Source: Kuschelorhynchus macadamiae | Taxonomy: Eukaryota; Arthropoda; Insecta; Coleoptera; Curculionidae | Length of the DNA: 64,000 nt | Assembly (NCBI GenBank): GCA_030620095.1 | Contig: JAUTXW010005222.1 | Coordinates: 1,116,001-1,180,000, forward strand | Reading direction: 5' to 3' | In this document: positions 1-11,639 of the stretch, piece after piece | How the letters are laid out: each line of letters opens with the position of its first letter | Numbering within the stretch: the stretch's first letter is position 1 | Position numbers and translations under genes: made by a program | The notes under the pieces: model-generated | Databases searched by the model: none | What the model was told of the DNA's origin: nothing | What the model saw: only the letters and a program-made list of their open reading frames with translations

Positions 1-902
1 CATAATAACGCTAAGGCGTCTATTAAATCCAATTGTTTTCCTTAAAAAAGAGTTATCAAATAAAAAAAAATTGAGTAAAGGAAATTTGCAGATTCTCCGA
101 ATGAAAAAAATGTATAAAGTAAAAGTTTTGTCCCTACGACGTAGTTTTTCAAACAGGACTTCGTGCGCGAAAACCGTCTCTTATGAAACCAGTACTTCAA
201 TATACTAATAATAAATGCCAAAAAATAAAGTGTATATTAAATTTTCCTCGTTCCGTACATATTTTAGAAATATCACTATTGCTAGGGAAGATATCGTCGA
301 GAAAATTACATTCTCAATCTTTTTTGCCTTCTCACATTTTCCCCTTCAGCGCCTCAATTTTGAGTAATCTATTTTGAATAGTATAAAATGCGACTTCTGT
401 GATCGCAAAAACAGTGTAGCGGCATTGCCAAATGTCAAAAAACAAAATTATGCAAATTGGTGCTCGTAGCTTAACATAATCTGACACGTTCAGTTCCAAT
501 ATCGACCGCAGTGAGCCCGAGGCGCTACTGTGCTGTATTTTTATGGAAATTAAACGCAATTTATCTGCCGCTTATTACTACATAAAAAACATAAAAGGGG
601 CCCGAATTGTTACCGATTCTGATGGTTTATGTGGCTTTCGAGCCGGGATAAAAATATTAAATGTAAAGTAGGTTGTTAATTCGGTACATGAAAATGTAGA
701 TATTAAGAAGAGAGGATCTGGAATTGGTAATAGAGAAATAAGTTGCAATAACAAAACAATTTTCTAATATTTAAAGATAATTAGTTACGTCTGGGAATCT
801 ACAAAGATTTAAAATTCTGATTAATGATATTATTGGCATTAAATAACACAATAGGAAAGAATAAATGTGTAGCGGGTTTAGCACAGAAATAAAAATTCCT
901 TT
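1..902. other. AT-rich stretch, no gene recognised
   Basis: Short ORFs at 183-377 and 332-559 have no motif and lie on opposite strands over the same bases, so they look like chance. Around 60-95 there is a copy of a short motif (AAAGGAAATTTGC) that also ends the minisatellite element near 48,850-48,870. No other structure is visible. Confidence 0.5.
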
Positions 903-966
903 TTCTTAAAAAAGAGCCGACGTTTCGACTATATATTTAGTCTTCTTCAGGGCTATTTTTAAATAT
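903..966 (-). ncRNA. Hammerhead-ribozyme-like terminus of a Penelope-like element
   Basis: On the minus strand the order is CTGAAGA, a hairpin with a 5-bp stem (GACTA/TAGTC) and 6-nt loop, GAAAC, then GTC. These are the conserved core blocks of a hammerhead ribozyme (CUGANGA, stem II, GAAA, cleavage triplet). The flanks also pair as a stem I: AATAGCC upstream with GGCTCTT downstream, continuing as A-T pairs with one mismatch. One extra A sits between the core and stem II, and stem III would be very short, as reported for PLE hammerheads, which may act as dimers. No PLE coding sequence is visible next to it, so this is probably an isolated terminus. Cleavage activity is inference. Confidence 0.5.
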
Positions 967-1054
967 GGAATTTATGTCAACACACAAAAATATATATATG
1001 TTCATGTGAAACCTAACCACACAAACAATAACAAACCAACACAAACACAAACAA

Positions 1055-1133
1055 AACCGACACTCAGTATGGACGGACAACAGCCATGACATTCAGTATG
1101 GACGCTGTTGTCCGTCCATACTGAATGTCGGGT
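1055..1133. repeat. Long near-perfect inverted repeat (hairpin)
   Basis: A 19-bp perfect arm at 1065-1083 (starts CAGTATGGACGG) is the reverse complement of 1105-1123, with a 21-nt spacer. With two mismatches each arm extends to about 31 bp. The spacer itself holds a third direct copy of the ATTCAGTATGGACG segment. It may be a small fold-back or MITE fragment; no target-site duplication was identified. Confidence 0.75.
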
Positions 1134-1484
1134 TTGTCTTGATATTGTTGTAAAAATAATTCCATCCTATTCCTTAGGTTTCATCCCTGAAAAATATATG
1201 GTTTACCTTAATGAAATATTTGGGCACTGCACATTTTTTTCCACATTTAAATAACCTTCCAAAAAGCCATTAATCAAATAACATTATCTCATGGGGAGCT
1301 ACAGCCGAATGGATAGTCTTTGCTGAACAATCAAAATAATGAGAAATTTTAACATTGTCCTCTATTTATATTTTTATTTATATATACTAGAAATAGTAAC
1401 ATCATTAGTATACCTTCACCTAAAAATGTATTTTTTTCAAAAGTCTAACTCTATAATAACCTATCTAATCACCTTAAATTTTTC

Positions 1485-2480
1485 GTTAACAAAAAAAACG
1501 ATAAATTTACTTTACCCGGAACTTCCCTCATTATAAGTCTTTCCTTTTATTGGGAATAGTAAAGTGTGGCCCAATTTGGTTCAGAACATAGTCATTTAGT
1601 AACATATATACTATCTCTTTAAATATTTTTATTGGGCTCCATTTTGTTCCATCATATTAGATTCCTACCAATATTTTACCGGTTTCTACCTATGCCACAC
1701 TTGATTTTTGAACATAATTTAAAATAAATTCAATAAGTAGTTTTTACATTGATACATACACTGCCATTTTGTTACGTCATATTGAATTCGTACCCGTTTA
1801 TCCTTATATCATTTTAATTTGTCTGCAAAATTTTAAGTCAATTAAATAAGATTTTTTTACGTGAATTTTAAAAAGTATATATTTGGCCGCCAAATTGTTC
1901 CGCCATCTTGATTTTGTGTCACAATTTTACCAGTTTATCTCTATATCTCATTTAATGCTTGCACAAAACTTGAAATTAAGCTAAAGAGTAGTTTTTTCTG
2001 AACGATTTTTTAAATATATTTTTAGGCCGCCATTTTGTTTTGCTATCTTATATATTCATACCAAAATGTTACCTGTTCATTCCAACGTAACACTTCATTT
2101 TTATGCAAAATTTGAGAAAATTAAATAGTTTGTTTTTTAGTAATAATTTTTTTAACCTTTCACTAGGTCGCCACCTTGTTCCGGCATATTCGATTTTTAC
2201 CAAAATATTACCAGGTCATTCACATATAACCCTTAATTTTTGACTAAAATTTGAAGTCACTTTGATGAGTAGTTTTTAAGCTACACCCCGAACTGACTAA
2301 CTAACTACTAAATACGGACCGATATGGAATTTATAAAAATATTTTTTGGCATCTAGGGACGCTAAAACCTAAAAATATGTAAAACCTGAGAAAGTAATTT
2401 TTTTCCACGATTACAAAATATTTTATTTGACCGCCATTTTGTACGCCATCTTATATCAATGTATTTTAAAAGATATTGGA
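1485..2480 (-). repeat. Minisatellite-type element, unit about 140 bp (copy 1)
   Basis: A diverged unit repeats at roughly 120-140 bp spacing. Each unit has a core like GCCATTTTGTTCCGCCATC (near 1641, 1770, 1887, 2025, 2166 and 2430), followed by an AT-rich block containing AAATTTGAAATTAA and AGTAGTTTTT. The left end carries a terminal motif (TTTACCCGGAACTTCCCT, then CTTTCCTTTTATTGGGAATAG) shared with copies near 38,450, 44,210 and, in reverse, 48,780-48,870. Related arrays lie at 23,500-23,760, 39,190-39,885, 44,945-45,640 and 47,290-48,760. No coding potential is seen. It is probably the internal repeat of a non-autonomous element. Confidence 0.7.
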
Positions 2481-3940
2481 CAAAAACCGCTTTTTTTGTG
2501 AACCAGGCGGTCTACGTGTGAGCACTCTGCACATTCTTAAACAGTGTCTCAAGAGGTACTATTTGCAACTTTAGACTTTTACACAAACAAAACTTAGGGT
2601 CATAAATTAACTCAAACATTCAAAAGTTTATTTAACGATTAAGTAGAACTCAGCAGTTTACCCCTTACCTATTTTATAACATTATCTTTTAAATTTCAAG
2701 TTAGTTACGTAAAATGCCCGAACTTTTGTATTACTGTGAAAGCCGGAACAATAATTTTATTATTAGTAGATATAAACAGGCGTTTACTCTTAATGTGTGT
2801 GGAACTTCTAAAAAAGCTACTGAGTAGCGAAACATGTCACCTTCTTTTAAGCAAATATAGTGGAAATGTTTGTTAGAAATAGTTTTTGTTTTTACATTTT
2901 AGATAATAGTTTTAGATTGGAGTATCGGCTGCCATTGATATCTTATTTATATTACTCGTATATTTACCAAAAATAAGTTCCAAATGGAACGTTTTTACTT
3001 ACTAACGCCGAACGCGCTTTAGGCCTTTTTCCCTAAATTTATCGCAAAAGTGCGTGTCTGAAAGTAAAGGAATTAGAATTAATTATTGTTACTGCTACAT
3101 TTCCACAAAGTACAATTTATTATTGAGCCTACTATTCTAAGCCTTCCAGATAAGTCTAGCGATATCCTTTTCCTTTGCTGTCTCGCCTAATTGAGTTGAG
3201 GCAAGGGCTGGTTTTAAATAGATGAAGACTGGACGCGACCTAACGTCGAAAACGAATTTATTTAATGAATTATGCAATGACTGTAATTCATCTGTTTCGA
3301 AATGATTTATTTTAGTCAGGCAAGACGATGCCCGTGAATAAATAGGAGGTATAATAAGGGTAGTTAACACTTACCAGTCGAAAATGTGGTTTGCGCCTGA
3401 ACGATAGCGAGGGCTGATAAAAAAATCCGAGACTGATTAAGAGTTCTATCTCTCGAGTTGTGTATTATACTTTTCCTACTCCGGATTCCTAATATTCAAA
3501 AAAAATTTTTGTAAGATAAATTTGGAAGATCACTTTATCAGTTTCTAATTGTGTCATTCGAATTGCTTAAGTAAGAATTTACTTCCCTCCCTGGTGACGT
3601 AATTACCTTCTCCAATCAATTTGCTTACGTTCCTAGGGAAGAAAATATTAACTTAATTCCCCCCCCCCCTGGGAAGGTAAAACGTACTTACCTCCTTCAA
3701 ATCAGTGTCATAAGTAATACTTACTAAATATGGAGTAGAAAAATACTTATCGTATGTTTTTCTAAGAAATTTTCTATTTTAGGGTTTTGAAGTTTTTGTT
3801 AATTTTTTAAAATTACACCTGAAAACAACAAAATAAAAAATTGCATCCATATCCCAAGGCTTTACGGTGTGGAATATTTTTAGTAGCAATATAATAGGGT
3901 ATATTTCAATTTTTAAAGACTTGTAAAATGATCCTATAAC
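2481..3940. other. No recognised gene; poly-C tract and a short orphan ORF
   Basis: A 77-codon minus-strand ORF (3137-3370) resembles no family I know. Just upstream of it on the minus strand is a consensus-like splice donor (CTG|GTAAGT, near 3377), which alone is weak evidence for an exon. A run of about ten C bases at 3660-3669 interrupts a low-complexity stretch with repeated CTTCCC/TTACCT words. Confidence 0.4.
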
Positions 3941-3949
3941 AATAATAAA

Positions 3950-4090
3950 AATGGAGATAATTCCCTCTGAACAGGATTATTTTACGTCTCCTCAATCTTT
4001 TCGATCGGCCCCTTAAACGAAAAGTCAATAGAGAGGATTGAACACAAGTCCAAACAACGAATAACGATATGAAATTAATCAAACCCACCG
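3950..4090 (-). repeat. Dispersed repeat, pair of 59,200-59,350
   Basis: Read on the minus strand, this contains TTTAAGGGGCCGATCGAAAA followed by AGATTGAGGAGACGTAAAATAA and CCTGTTCAGAGGGAATTAT. The plus strand near 59,270-59,335 has TTTAAGGGGTCGGTTGAGAA, then a TAAAATTATCCTGCTTAGAG block in the same order. Eye alignment gives roughly 70% identity over about 85 bases. The short ORFs in both places (3906-4088 minus, 59201-59383 plus) look alike only because of this shared repeat. The family is unknown to me; a SINE or MITE is possible. Confidence 0.6.
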
Positions 4091-4524
4091 AAGTTCATCG
4101 AGTTTTCTGTCTTTTAGTTGGGGTAACAAATACCGGCCGCATTGGCACAAAGCAACGTAGGAACAGTAAAATTTCTATTAGTAAAAAAACAATAAAAATT
4201 CCTTATTATTAAAAAAAACGTACTTTGGACGGGGCTTTTTAACAAATATAAATGATTAAGAAATCGTGGTTTTTGGGTTTAGACCATGTCAAATTGGCCG
4301 TTTCGCCTGCGATTGCACGAAGCCTCTTCAGGTATCTTCACGGCACAAAATCAAAACACTAAACGTGCTCCGATAAGCAGAGTTCATGTATTTATACCCG
4401 ACCTGTACACACCCACGCGTGATTCCACGCATGATGTGGCACGTTACAAAAAATATGCCTATTGTAGATTACATTTTTGTAATTTCTAACATAATTTATC
4501 ATTTCATTTTTCAAGGAACTTTTT

Positions 4525-4930
4525 TTGAAAACCTCGGGCTCTGTCATGGAATCATCACTATTATCTCCTGTGGCAGTGAACATCTTTGGTGAGGCTTTCG
4601 AAAGAACTGCTTCAAGACCTGCTTTTTTACAACCTAAATGTGCCGATGATAGCTTTGTAATATGGCCACGTGACGAAGAACATTTAACTATATTTTTAGA
4701 TTATTTAAACCAACAACACTCTAATTTAAAATTAACTGGAAATTGAGTCAGAGAGTGCCATTTCCTTCCTTAATGTGTTAGTTGAAAAGAAATAGAACAG
4801 GGCCATAGGTGATACTCTGTACAGAAAACCGACCCATACGAATAGATATTTAAATTTCAATTCGCACCATCATCCGTCTCAAAAATAACCCGTCATCAAT
4901 TCATTAGTGTTTATGGCTTTGTAAACATGT
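4525..4930 (+). pseudogene. PLE reverse transcriptase fragment
   Basis: The open part (4525-4746) has the PLE order: SLLSPVAVNIFGEAFE (RT motif with SP.VANIFME in the family), then CADDSFVIWP, the palm catalytic box with two aspartates where the family usually has YVDD, then a segment ending NLKLTG. A stop follows. After it the frame still shows YRKPTHTNRYLNFNSHHHPS, a highly conserved PLE block, near 4,816-4,885. The catalytic DD is kept, but stops and frame changes make this a pseudogene. The N-terminal RT fingers are missing. The first M is arbitrary, because the fragment is 5'-truncated. Confidence 0.85.
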
Positions 4931-5440
4931 GATGCAAATTCAATTCTGAATGAAACAAAAAACATTGACTGAAGCGTTAAGATCAAACGGATATTGCACT
5001 GAAGATATTATACATTCTATTAGGTATCATAATAAACCCAGACCTCAACCTAAACCAGCATTGGATACTCAAACTCAGTTTGCAGGGTACCATAGATAAA
5101 ATTGCAAGAATTCGCATAATAAAGACTGGGCAATTCTTAAGATCACCAAAAGATGTAATTATTTTACAATCAGAAAGAGTTTATAAAATTCCTTCTCCCT
5201 ACGCTAAAGTGTATGTATGAGTCTGCTGGACTTAAGGTTCATGAAAGGCGTATAAGTAAAAAACAAATTGTTCAATCCGCTGTCGCTCAACACCAGCATT
5301 CAACAAGATACATAATTAATGTATAAGATACCAAGGCTCCTGCATCAGTCTCGGGTTATTATAAACGGAAAATTAGAAAATATTGAAATCTTCAAGCACT
5401 GTGAAAATTTCAATATAGATGCAGGATAGTGCTGCATTAT
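4931..5440 (+). pseudogene. PLE linker and GIY-YIG endonuclease remnant
   Basis: Broken frames downstream of the RT keep TLTEALRSNGYCTEDII (RT thumb/linker region), then RVYKIPSPYAKVYV near 5,176-5,218. The latter corresponds to the GIY...YIG core (family GVYKIPC..C..YIG); the cysteines and the YIG glycine are lost. Next come VQSAVAQHQHSTRYIIN and APASVSGYYKRKI, which match the conserved region after the endonuclease core in this PLE type. Several stops interrupt it. In intact relatives this domain nicks DNA for insertion; here it cannot be functional. Confidence 0.75.
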
Positions 5441-6407
5441 ACGTGAAAAATAGTCATCACAGTGAGTCACACGTCGGTGAGCCCAGATCGTGCAATTGCA
5501 GGCGAAAACCTTTAAGAGTACTTCCAATTTGACATGATCAAAATCTAAAAACCATGATTTCTTAGTTGCCTTTAGCAGTGAAAGCTTTCGCATTACGTTA
5601 AATATAAAATATATTTACCTCATGTATTAGATACTTTTTTCACACAGACCTCAATTCTGATTCGGCTTTTCGCCATCAGGATCGGCACGGCGACGCTTTA
5701 TATAATTTTTTTAATATTTATTCTTTCATGTGAAAATTATAATATAAATAAATAGCAGATATTAATAACACGTCTGTGCGTAGAAAGCTTTATGTTTAAA
5801 AAAAAATATCCAAATTGGACAAGTGTAAATGTAGTTTTAAATACATATATAATATACAGCAGGTACGCTTATGCATTTATCTATATGGACATGCCAGGAA
5901 ATCTGGCCCCCATGGAACACCTGAAACTAAAAAAAATAAACATCATTCCTCGAGTTGCTGACTTCAACCAATGACACCTCTATGAAAAAAAAGCTACTAC
6001 AAAGACCTAAAGAATTAATCCCTGCTGCTACAAATAAAAACAAATGGCCAAAAAAAAGCCCATATTTTTTAGAAATAATTAAAAACATTCAAATCTTAAG
6101 TGGTCAAGGGAAGCACGTGCCCTTCAAATTATATTCCACTTACAGTGAAACATGAGAAATGTATTTAATTGAGGTAAAACAGATATTAGACCCGTATTGC
6201 TTCGATTCCTCTGTGACCTAGCTACGTTCATCTGTGAACTATAAAACCGACGATCATTTACTTTATTGCCTAGTAAAAAAATGAATGAAAATTCTGCAAA
6301 CGGAAATATATATCTAAAACTGGGCGTAGTATAAAAAAAACTTTGTCTAAAAATATTTCTTCCGAAGAGCTGCTCAAATAGCAACCAATATCCATATTTT
6401 TAGAAAT

Positions 6408-6411
<4 letters not shown>

Positions 6412-6442
<31 letters not shown>
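6412..6442. repeat. (TA)n microsatellite
   Basis: About 15 uninterrupted TA units followed by a T run. Confidence 0.95.
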
Positions 6443-6445
<3 letters not shown>

Positions 6446-9176
6446 TTTGGTTCGATTTTTCAAAAAGTAGTGGCGTTGCCAGAGTTTTGTTTTTGGAGTG
6501 GGCCATTTTGTAAGAGATACACCTACAACACATTCGTATAGATAAAACTCCCCAGTTTTTAGATAACAAGCTCTAAGTCATGTGAATTTTTCCATATCTG
6601 CCAGTAAAACAAATATGTCTCTGGTTTTAGAATTTGGGAGAATTTTTAGAGAGGGGAGTGCTCTTTGCCCTCTCATCCCTGGCTAAGCCACTGTCAAAAT
6701 ATATGTGTAGGTAATAGATAAACATGGAATAGGGAGACATATTTTAGGTAGCGTTAAGTAAATATACAATATATGGAGCTGGCAAAAATGTGATTTTTCG
6801 AAACAGTTATGGAAACACGTCGTAGCTAATGGAAATATAGTTAAAGTAAATAATATTTACAAATGATTTGATACCTATTTGAAGTTAAGTTGAATATTGT
6901 CCAGATATAACATTGACTTATGTAGAATAATATTTCATTAAAAATCATTATTTCTTGATGTGAGTGTTTATAACTTTCACATTTTCGAACGTTAGACATA
7001 GAACTTTAGCGCGATGATAAAGAAGTCTTCTTTAGGTATCGGCTACAACAAATTAAAATTTCACGAAAATTAGCAGAGGTCCAAATTATATTTAAATGGT
7101 GCCATATTCTTTTAATTTGCGCTATTTTGATAATTCTAACAACATAGTTTAAAATTCCTCTCTGCAATAAATAAATTTAAGCGGCTCGGTTTTTTCAAGT
7201 ATTTTGGTTATTCGAATTTACTCTAAAAGACTGCAGTAAAACTATAGTGATGACCACTTTACTACTATAAAACTGACGTAACATTATTTTTATAGGCTTT
7301 AATTTTATAAAAATGGTTGCTGCCGCCCTACGCCATGATTGTTTACCGTTCTGTTCCGTGGACAGATTTTTATTATGTCTACAACAAATATTTGTTCCGA
7401 CTGGAGCTTTTAAATAGCTTTTAATCATTTAGAGAAAATTAAAAGATCGAATGGAAAATAATAAATCCCGGCACTGTGCTTGATATCTAGGGCTTAAATA
7501 ATTATTATATATTATTTTAATAAATGAATTAACATCGTCAGATTATCGAAACAGCATGTCTCAATAATGTTTTACAAAGATGAAGTTAAGAAAGGAACAA
7601 AATTAAAACATCGGCTGAAAATGTAAGTGTTTGAAGAAAATTATAGATACAATAGAATAACAGGGACTATACACGTAACAAGCTTTTTGAACCAATTTTA
7701 AACATAAGAAAAAGTTTCATATAAATATAGGCCCAAAAATGGTTTGTTTTATATAAAACTTTATTCGAATTTTGGGAAGTACTATACTATTTTATAAGTG
7801 ATTTAGGCAAATTATAATACTCTATATCTTAAAAACTAGACTTTTATTCGGGATATAGAGAACTACACCTTATTAAAAAATTAGAAAAAATCATCGACAG
7901 TTATTTTCTATGAGAGGTCGGAGAGGTTTTTTAATTGCTAACTATTCCAGATTTTCTGTTTACGCTGTTAACCGATAAACCGTTCTACAAAATACGTGGT
8001 TTTTAAAAATGCAAAAGTTAAAAATAATATTTAAATATGTAAAAATGCTGATATTGTTATACCCGTTTTTAAAGTTCTTGTTCCCTTTTAATACAAGGAA
8101 GTGTTTTTTATTAAAGTTCTAACACCAGTTAAGGCAGATCCAGTTTAGTGATTATTTTCAGTCCTAATCAGTCTAACTATATTTTGTCTCTAGAGCTTGA
8201 AAACGCGTTAAAATAACACAAAATGCCGCGACTGAAAATAGTGGTTTTATTTTAAACCATCCTTTAGTTCCACAATCTACGAATTAGAGATATAAGCAAT
8301 TTAATCACTAATTTTAGAAAGACCTTAATTTAGAAAACTCATTTTCAGAAATGATTAAATAGAAGAGATAAGGTCCTCCAAAATTCATTGAGTATATTAT
8401 AAATAAAACCAAAACTTGTATCACCATAGAGAGTAATAAAATATGTAAAAAAAAATATATTTTGGACAGTTGAGGCCAGGTCAGAGGATTAAATATCGTA
8501 AAATTGTTTCTGCAAAATAAAATAACTACTGTTAACTTTTTGAACTTGCAGTGGGAAAATACTTTATAATAAATAAAATTTAACTTATTTACTTATAATT
8601 TAACATGCTTCTTCTTTAAGTTATAAAAATTCTAAAAATATTAATTATATTTTTTTATGGATGGGCTATCCTAAAAATATATTTTGAAAAGTACAGGATT
8701 TGTGTATGTTCTTTCACAAAATTTTGATTTTTGATGGGTTTGTTGATGGAAATTGAATCGTGTCTGTTAGAAAAAACAGGAACTACTGGCATATCAGAGG
8801 TCATTATCCCGTGCGAAAGTTGAGAGCTCGGTAGTGGAAAATCATGGATGGTCGTTCCTCTAATATAAATTAATACGGTACCATAACACCTCTGCAAATT
8901 TTCTTTTGAAACATCAAATATACAAATCTGGGCCTTGCATTAGGGTCCCAACATGGAGCGGCATGGAGCCTGCGAAAATATTGTGTTTTGGGCTTGGTTT
9001 TTAGAACGTCACCCCATCGATAACTCAAACATGACAAAAAATGGAATTAGGGTGTTTCTGAAGTCAACGATCCCCTAGACTTTATAGGGCATCTTATTAT
9101 CCTGCCTGAAAAAATCTTCTATATAGCCGTGGTTTACTGATACTTTAGTCAGGATGAAATGATGAAGGAGATGAAG

Positions 9177-9212
9177 GTAAGTTACATTTTCGGATTTGTT
9201 TCATACTACTTA
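9177..9212 (+). repeat. 36-bp exact direct repeat, copy 1
   Basis: This segment (starts GTAAGTTACATTTTCGG, ends ATACTACTTA) is identical to 13,583-13,618. Here it is followed by CAG, so the 39 bp from 9177 to 9215 begin with a consensus splice donor and end TTACAG between GATGAAG and GATGAAA. That looks like a mini-intron, but it is shorter than normal introns and no protein context supports it. Confidence 0.8.
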
Positions 9213-11639
9213 CAGGATGAAATCCCTTAAATAGAGAGCTTGGCTTGGGTATAAAAAAACTGGATTAGCCTGTCATTAAAATATTTTTGTACGTTGAGAA
9301 AATGATACTATGAGATTGTTAGAATAGAACAAAGAACTTATTTTGGTTAAACTTTCAAACATTTTAAAAATAAACCCAAATTAGTTTGTAGTAAGATATT
9401 TACGTCTTTGTCGTCCTCATAAAATTAATATTTCTTATTACTAATATGTTTTATTTCACGTTACTCCAACGAATAACAAGGATACTCTAATCCTATCTGG
9501 AACTTCTCCTGCAATGCCGCATGCGTAATAATCTATTTGTAAGTGACATTTTTTCAAATTCCCAGTTTTGTTTTTCTCCTGTTTCAGTTGATTCAATCAA
9601 ATTACTTATTTTGAAGCAAATACGTAGTTAATCATTACCCTGTGATTCCGCCTCTAGACTTGTACACCCTAAGTTCAGTTGGTGCTAGAGTAACTCAGGA
9701 GGAGAGTTGCAAGAAATTAATTAAATTAAAGTTATTGTATATTAAATATATGTTACTGATCGATACAGTCTGGCATGCATTTTAAATATCAGTCTTGCAC
9801 CGAATGGCTCGAAAGATCTAAGGTATTTCATCTTTAAAGTTACTAACTATAATACCAAAAATCTACGTTTAGAATATTTAGATGGCTGTTCTTAAATAGC
9901 AAATATAGTTTAATATATATTTTTTTATTTTTCGTATAAATAGCATAATTAAAATATATGTAATATATTGGTGGTAACAATTTCAGATGCTAGTATTTTT
10001 ACACAGCTTAACACAATCCGCGATAAAGTAATCCGGCTTTTTCTTCGGCAGCATAACACCTGCCATATTTCGCTTATTAACTAAACCACCAGGGAGTTTT
10101 AATTTAAGCCGTTATACCTTTATTGTTGTCGGTCTCGTCAAGTTACGACGAAAACTTTGTACTCCAAACTCCCCTTGCGCATATGACTGATGACATCACG
10201 ATATTTATCTTCAAAACAGGCTTAGTGCACCCGAAGCTCCGAACTTAGTCGTAAACTAAAAATCAACCCCCGAGGCGCTGTTCCAACCTCTCTATCGATC
10301 AACGTAATCAGATGTATTATCTTTAAAATGAGGGTAGCGAGTTGAAAAGCTTTTACGTCGGTATCACTTACCACGTTTTTAGTATAGATTGTACAGGTTT
10401 TCTTTAATTGGAAAAGCAATTTTGTTAAATTTATCTATACTACTTAAATGAATTATCTATAATAAGTAAATGAATTTGTCTGCGGCATTTATTGTTACAT
10501 GTAGCAGTCATTTTGTAGAAGAAGAAAATAAAGAAGCAGGCAAAATTTTAATCTCAGTTCTTTGAGAACCTACATCATTGCTAGTCGTCACGCGTATGGA
10601 TATAACATAACATATAATTCGTTTTTACCTGCAAACTGAGTATATATAGGGTAACCCACGCACAATATTGAAACTGTTGAAGCGTTCTCGGAGTGGATTA
10701 ATTTTTATTTAGTTTGAAAGTTAATTTCATTTCTTCACCCTTACATAAGGCATGGCATCATTACAATAGATGAAAAGATTAACTGTGTGATTTGAGATAC
10801 AAAACATTCCGAAAGAATAACTTCAGAAAAAGAAAGAAGCGTTTTACATAGAAAAAACTCCTATTCTAGCAGTCGTCCGAGATACTTAAAATTCTCAAAA
10901 AGTGGATAGTTTTATGAAAAAACGAAAAACCTATTTAAAACTAGAAATGTCAGGCTTTCCAAAGATATGAATTGTAAAGTGAAAAATAGTAATTTCGGAA
11001 AAATAGTAAAATGCACGATAATGATAAACCCTATTTCTTTAGGCTTTTTAAGAAAATTTGTACTGTACGGATCAATTGAATAAGCAGTTTTGTATAAAGA
11101 AAAGACTATTAATCCATATAACCGTAAAAATATTAGACAAAAAGAATGTTAAACACTTTTTCCTGTATTTAGAAAAGTTTCCAAGTAAATATTAATTATA
11201 ATATATTGTAGTCGAATATATAATTTTTAGGTTCACTTTTTAAAATTTTTTTTAACTAGTAAAACTTCTAGCAATGTAAACTTTTGCTAGTTCCAAAGAG
11301 CTACAAAAAATGCCTGTTTCCTAATTTTTCTGAGATGTGACCCCCCAGATACTGCGTTATTATTTATTTCATTAAACATAAAACATATTTACTTGAATTA
11401 AATATGTTACCCGAAATTGTTATTACTTTTAATACATTTTTGTTTTTTGGTTATTTTATTTTTTCACTTCACCTCAATTTACTAGATATTGTAGTTCTAG
11501 TAAGCTTTTCCCCCTGTCAGAATATAAAATAACAAATACTTTGATCTAAAAATGTTTTAAGTTGTTCTACCACAAAAAAAGTTTTGTGCTGTAGCTTTTG
11601 CATTATATATCTAAGGTTCTTGAATGTCAAATTGAAATT

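Larger units (their letters stand above)
4258..5560 (+). mobile_element. Decayed Penelope-like element (family 2, copy a)
   Basis: The element is bracketed by inverted copies of the same terminal sequence: near 4,258-4,345 (minus-strand hammerhead-like order CTGAAGA, hairpin, CAGGCGAAAC) and near 5,480-5,560 (plus strand, CAGGCGAAAA, then CCAATTTGACATGATC). The inner left part contains CAAAATCAAAACACT and GCAGAGTTCA, also present in the copy at 11,640. Between the ends are reverse transcriptase and GIY-YIG remnants (separate entries). Inverted termini around a 5'-truncated body are typical of PLE insertions. The family differs from the PLE at 33,957-36,455. Confidence 0.75.

Noticed and set aside
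3137..3370. 77-codon minus-strand ORF with an upstream GTAAGT donor
   Set aside because: No recognised domain, and one donor-like site is not enough to call an exon.
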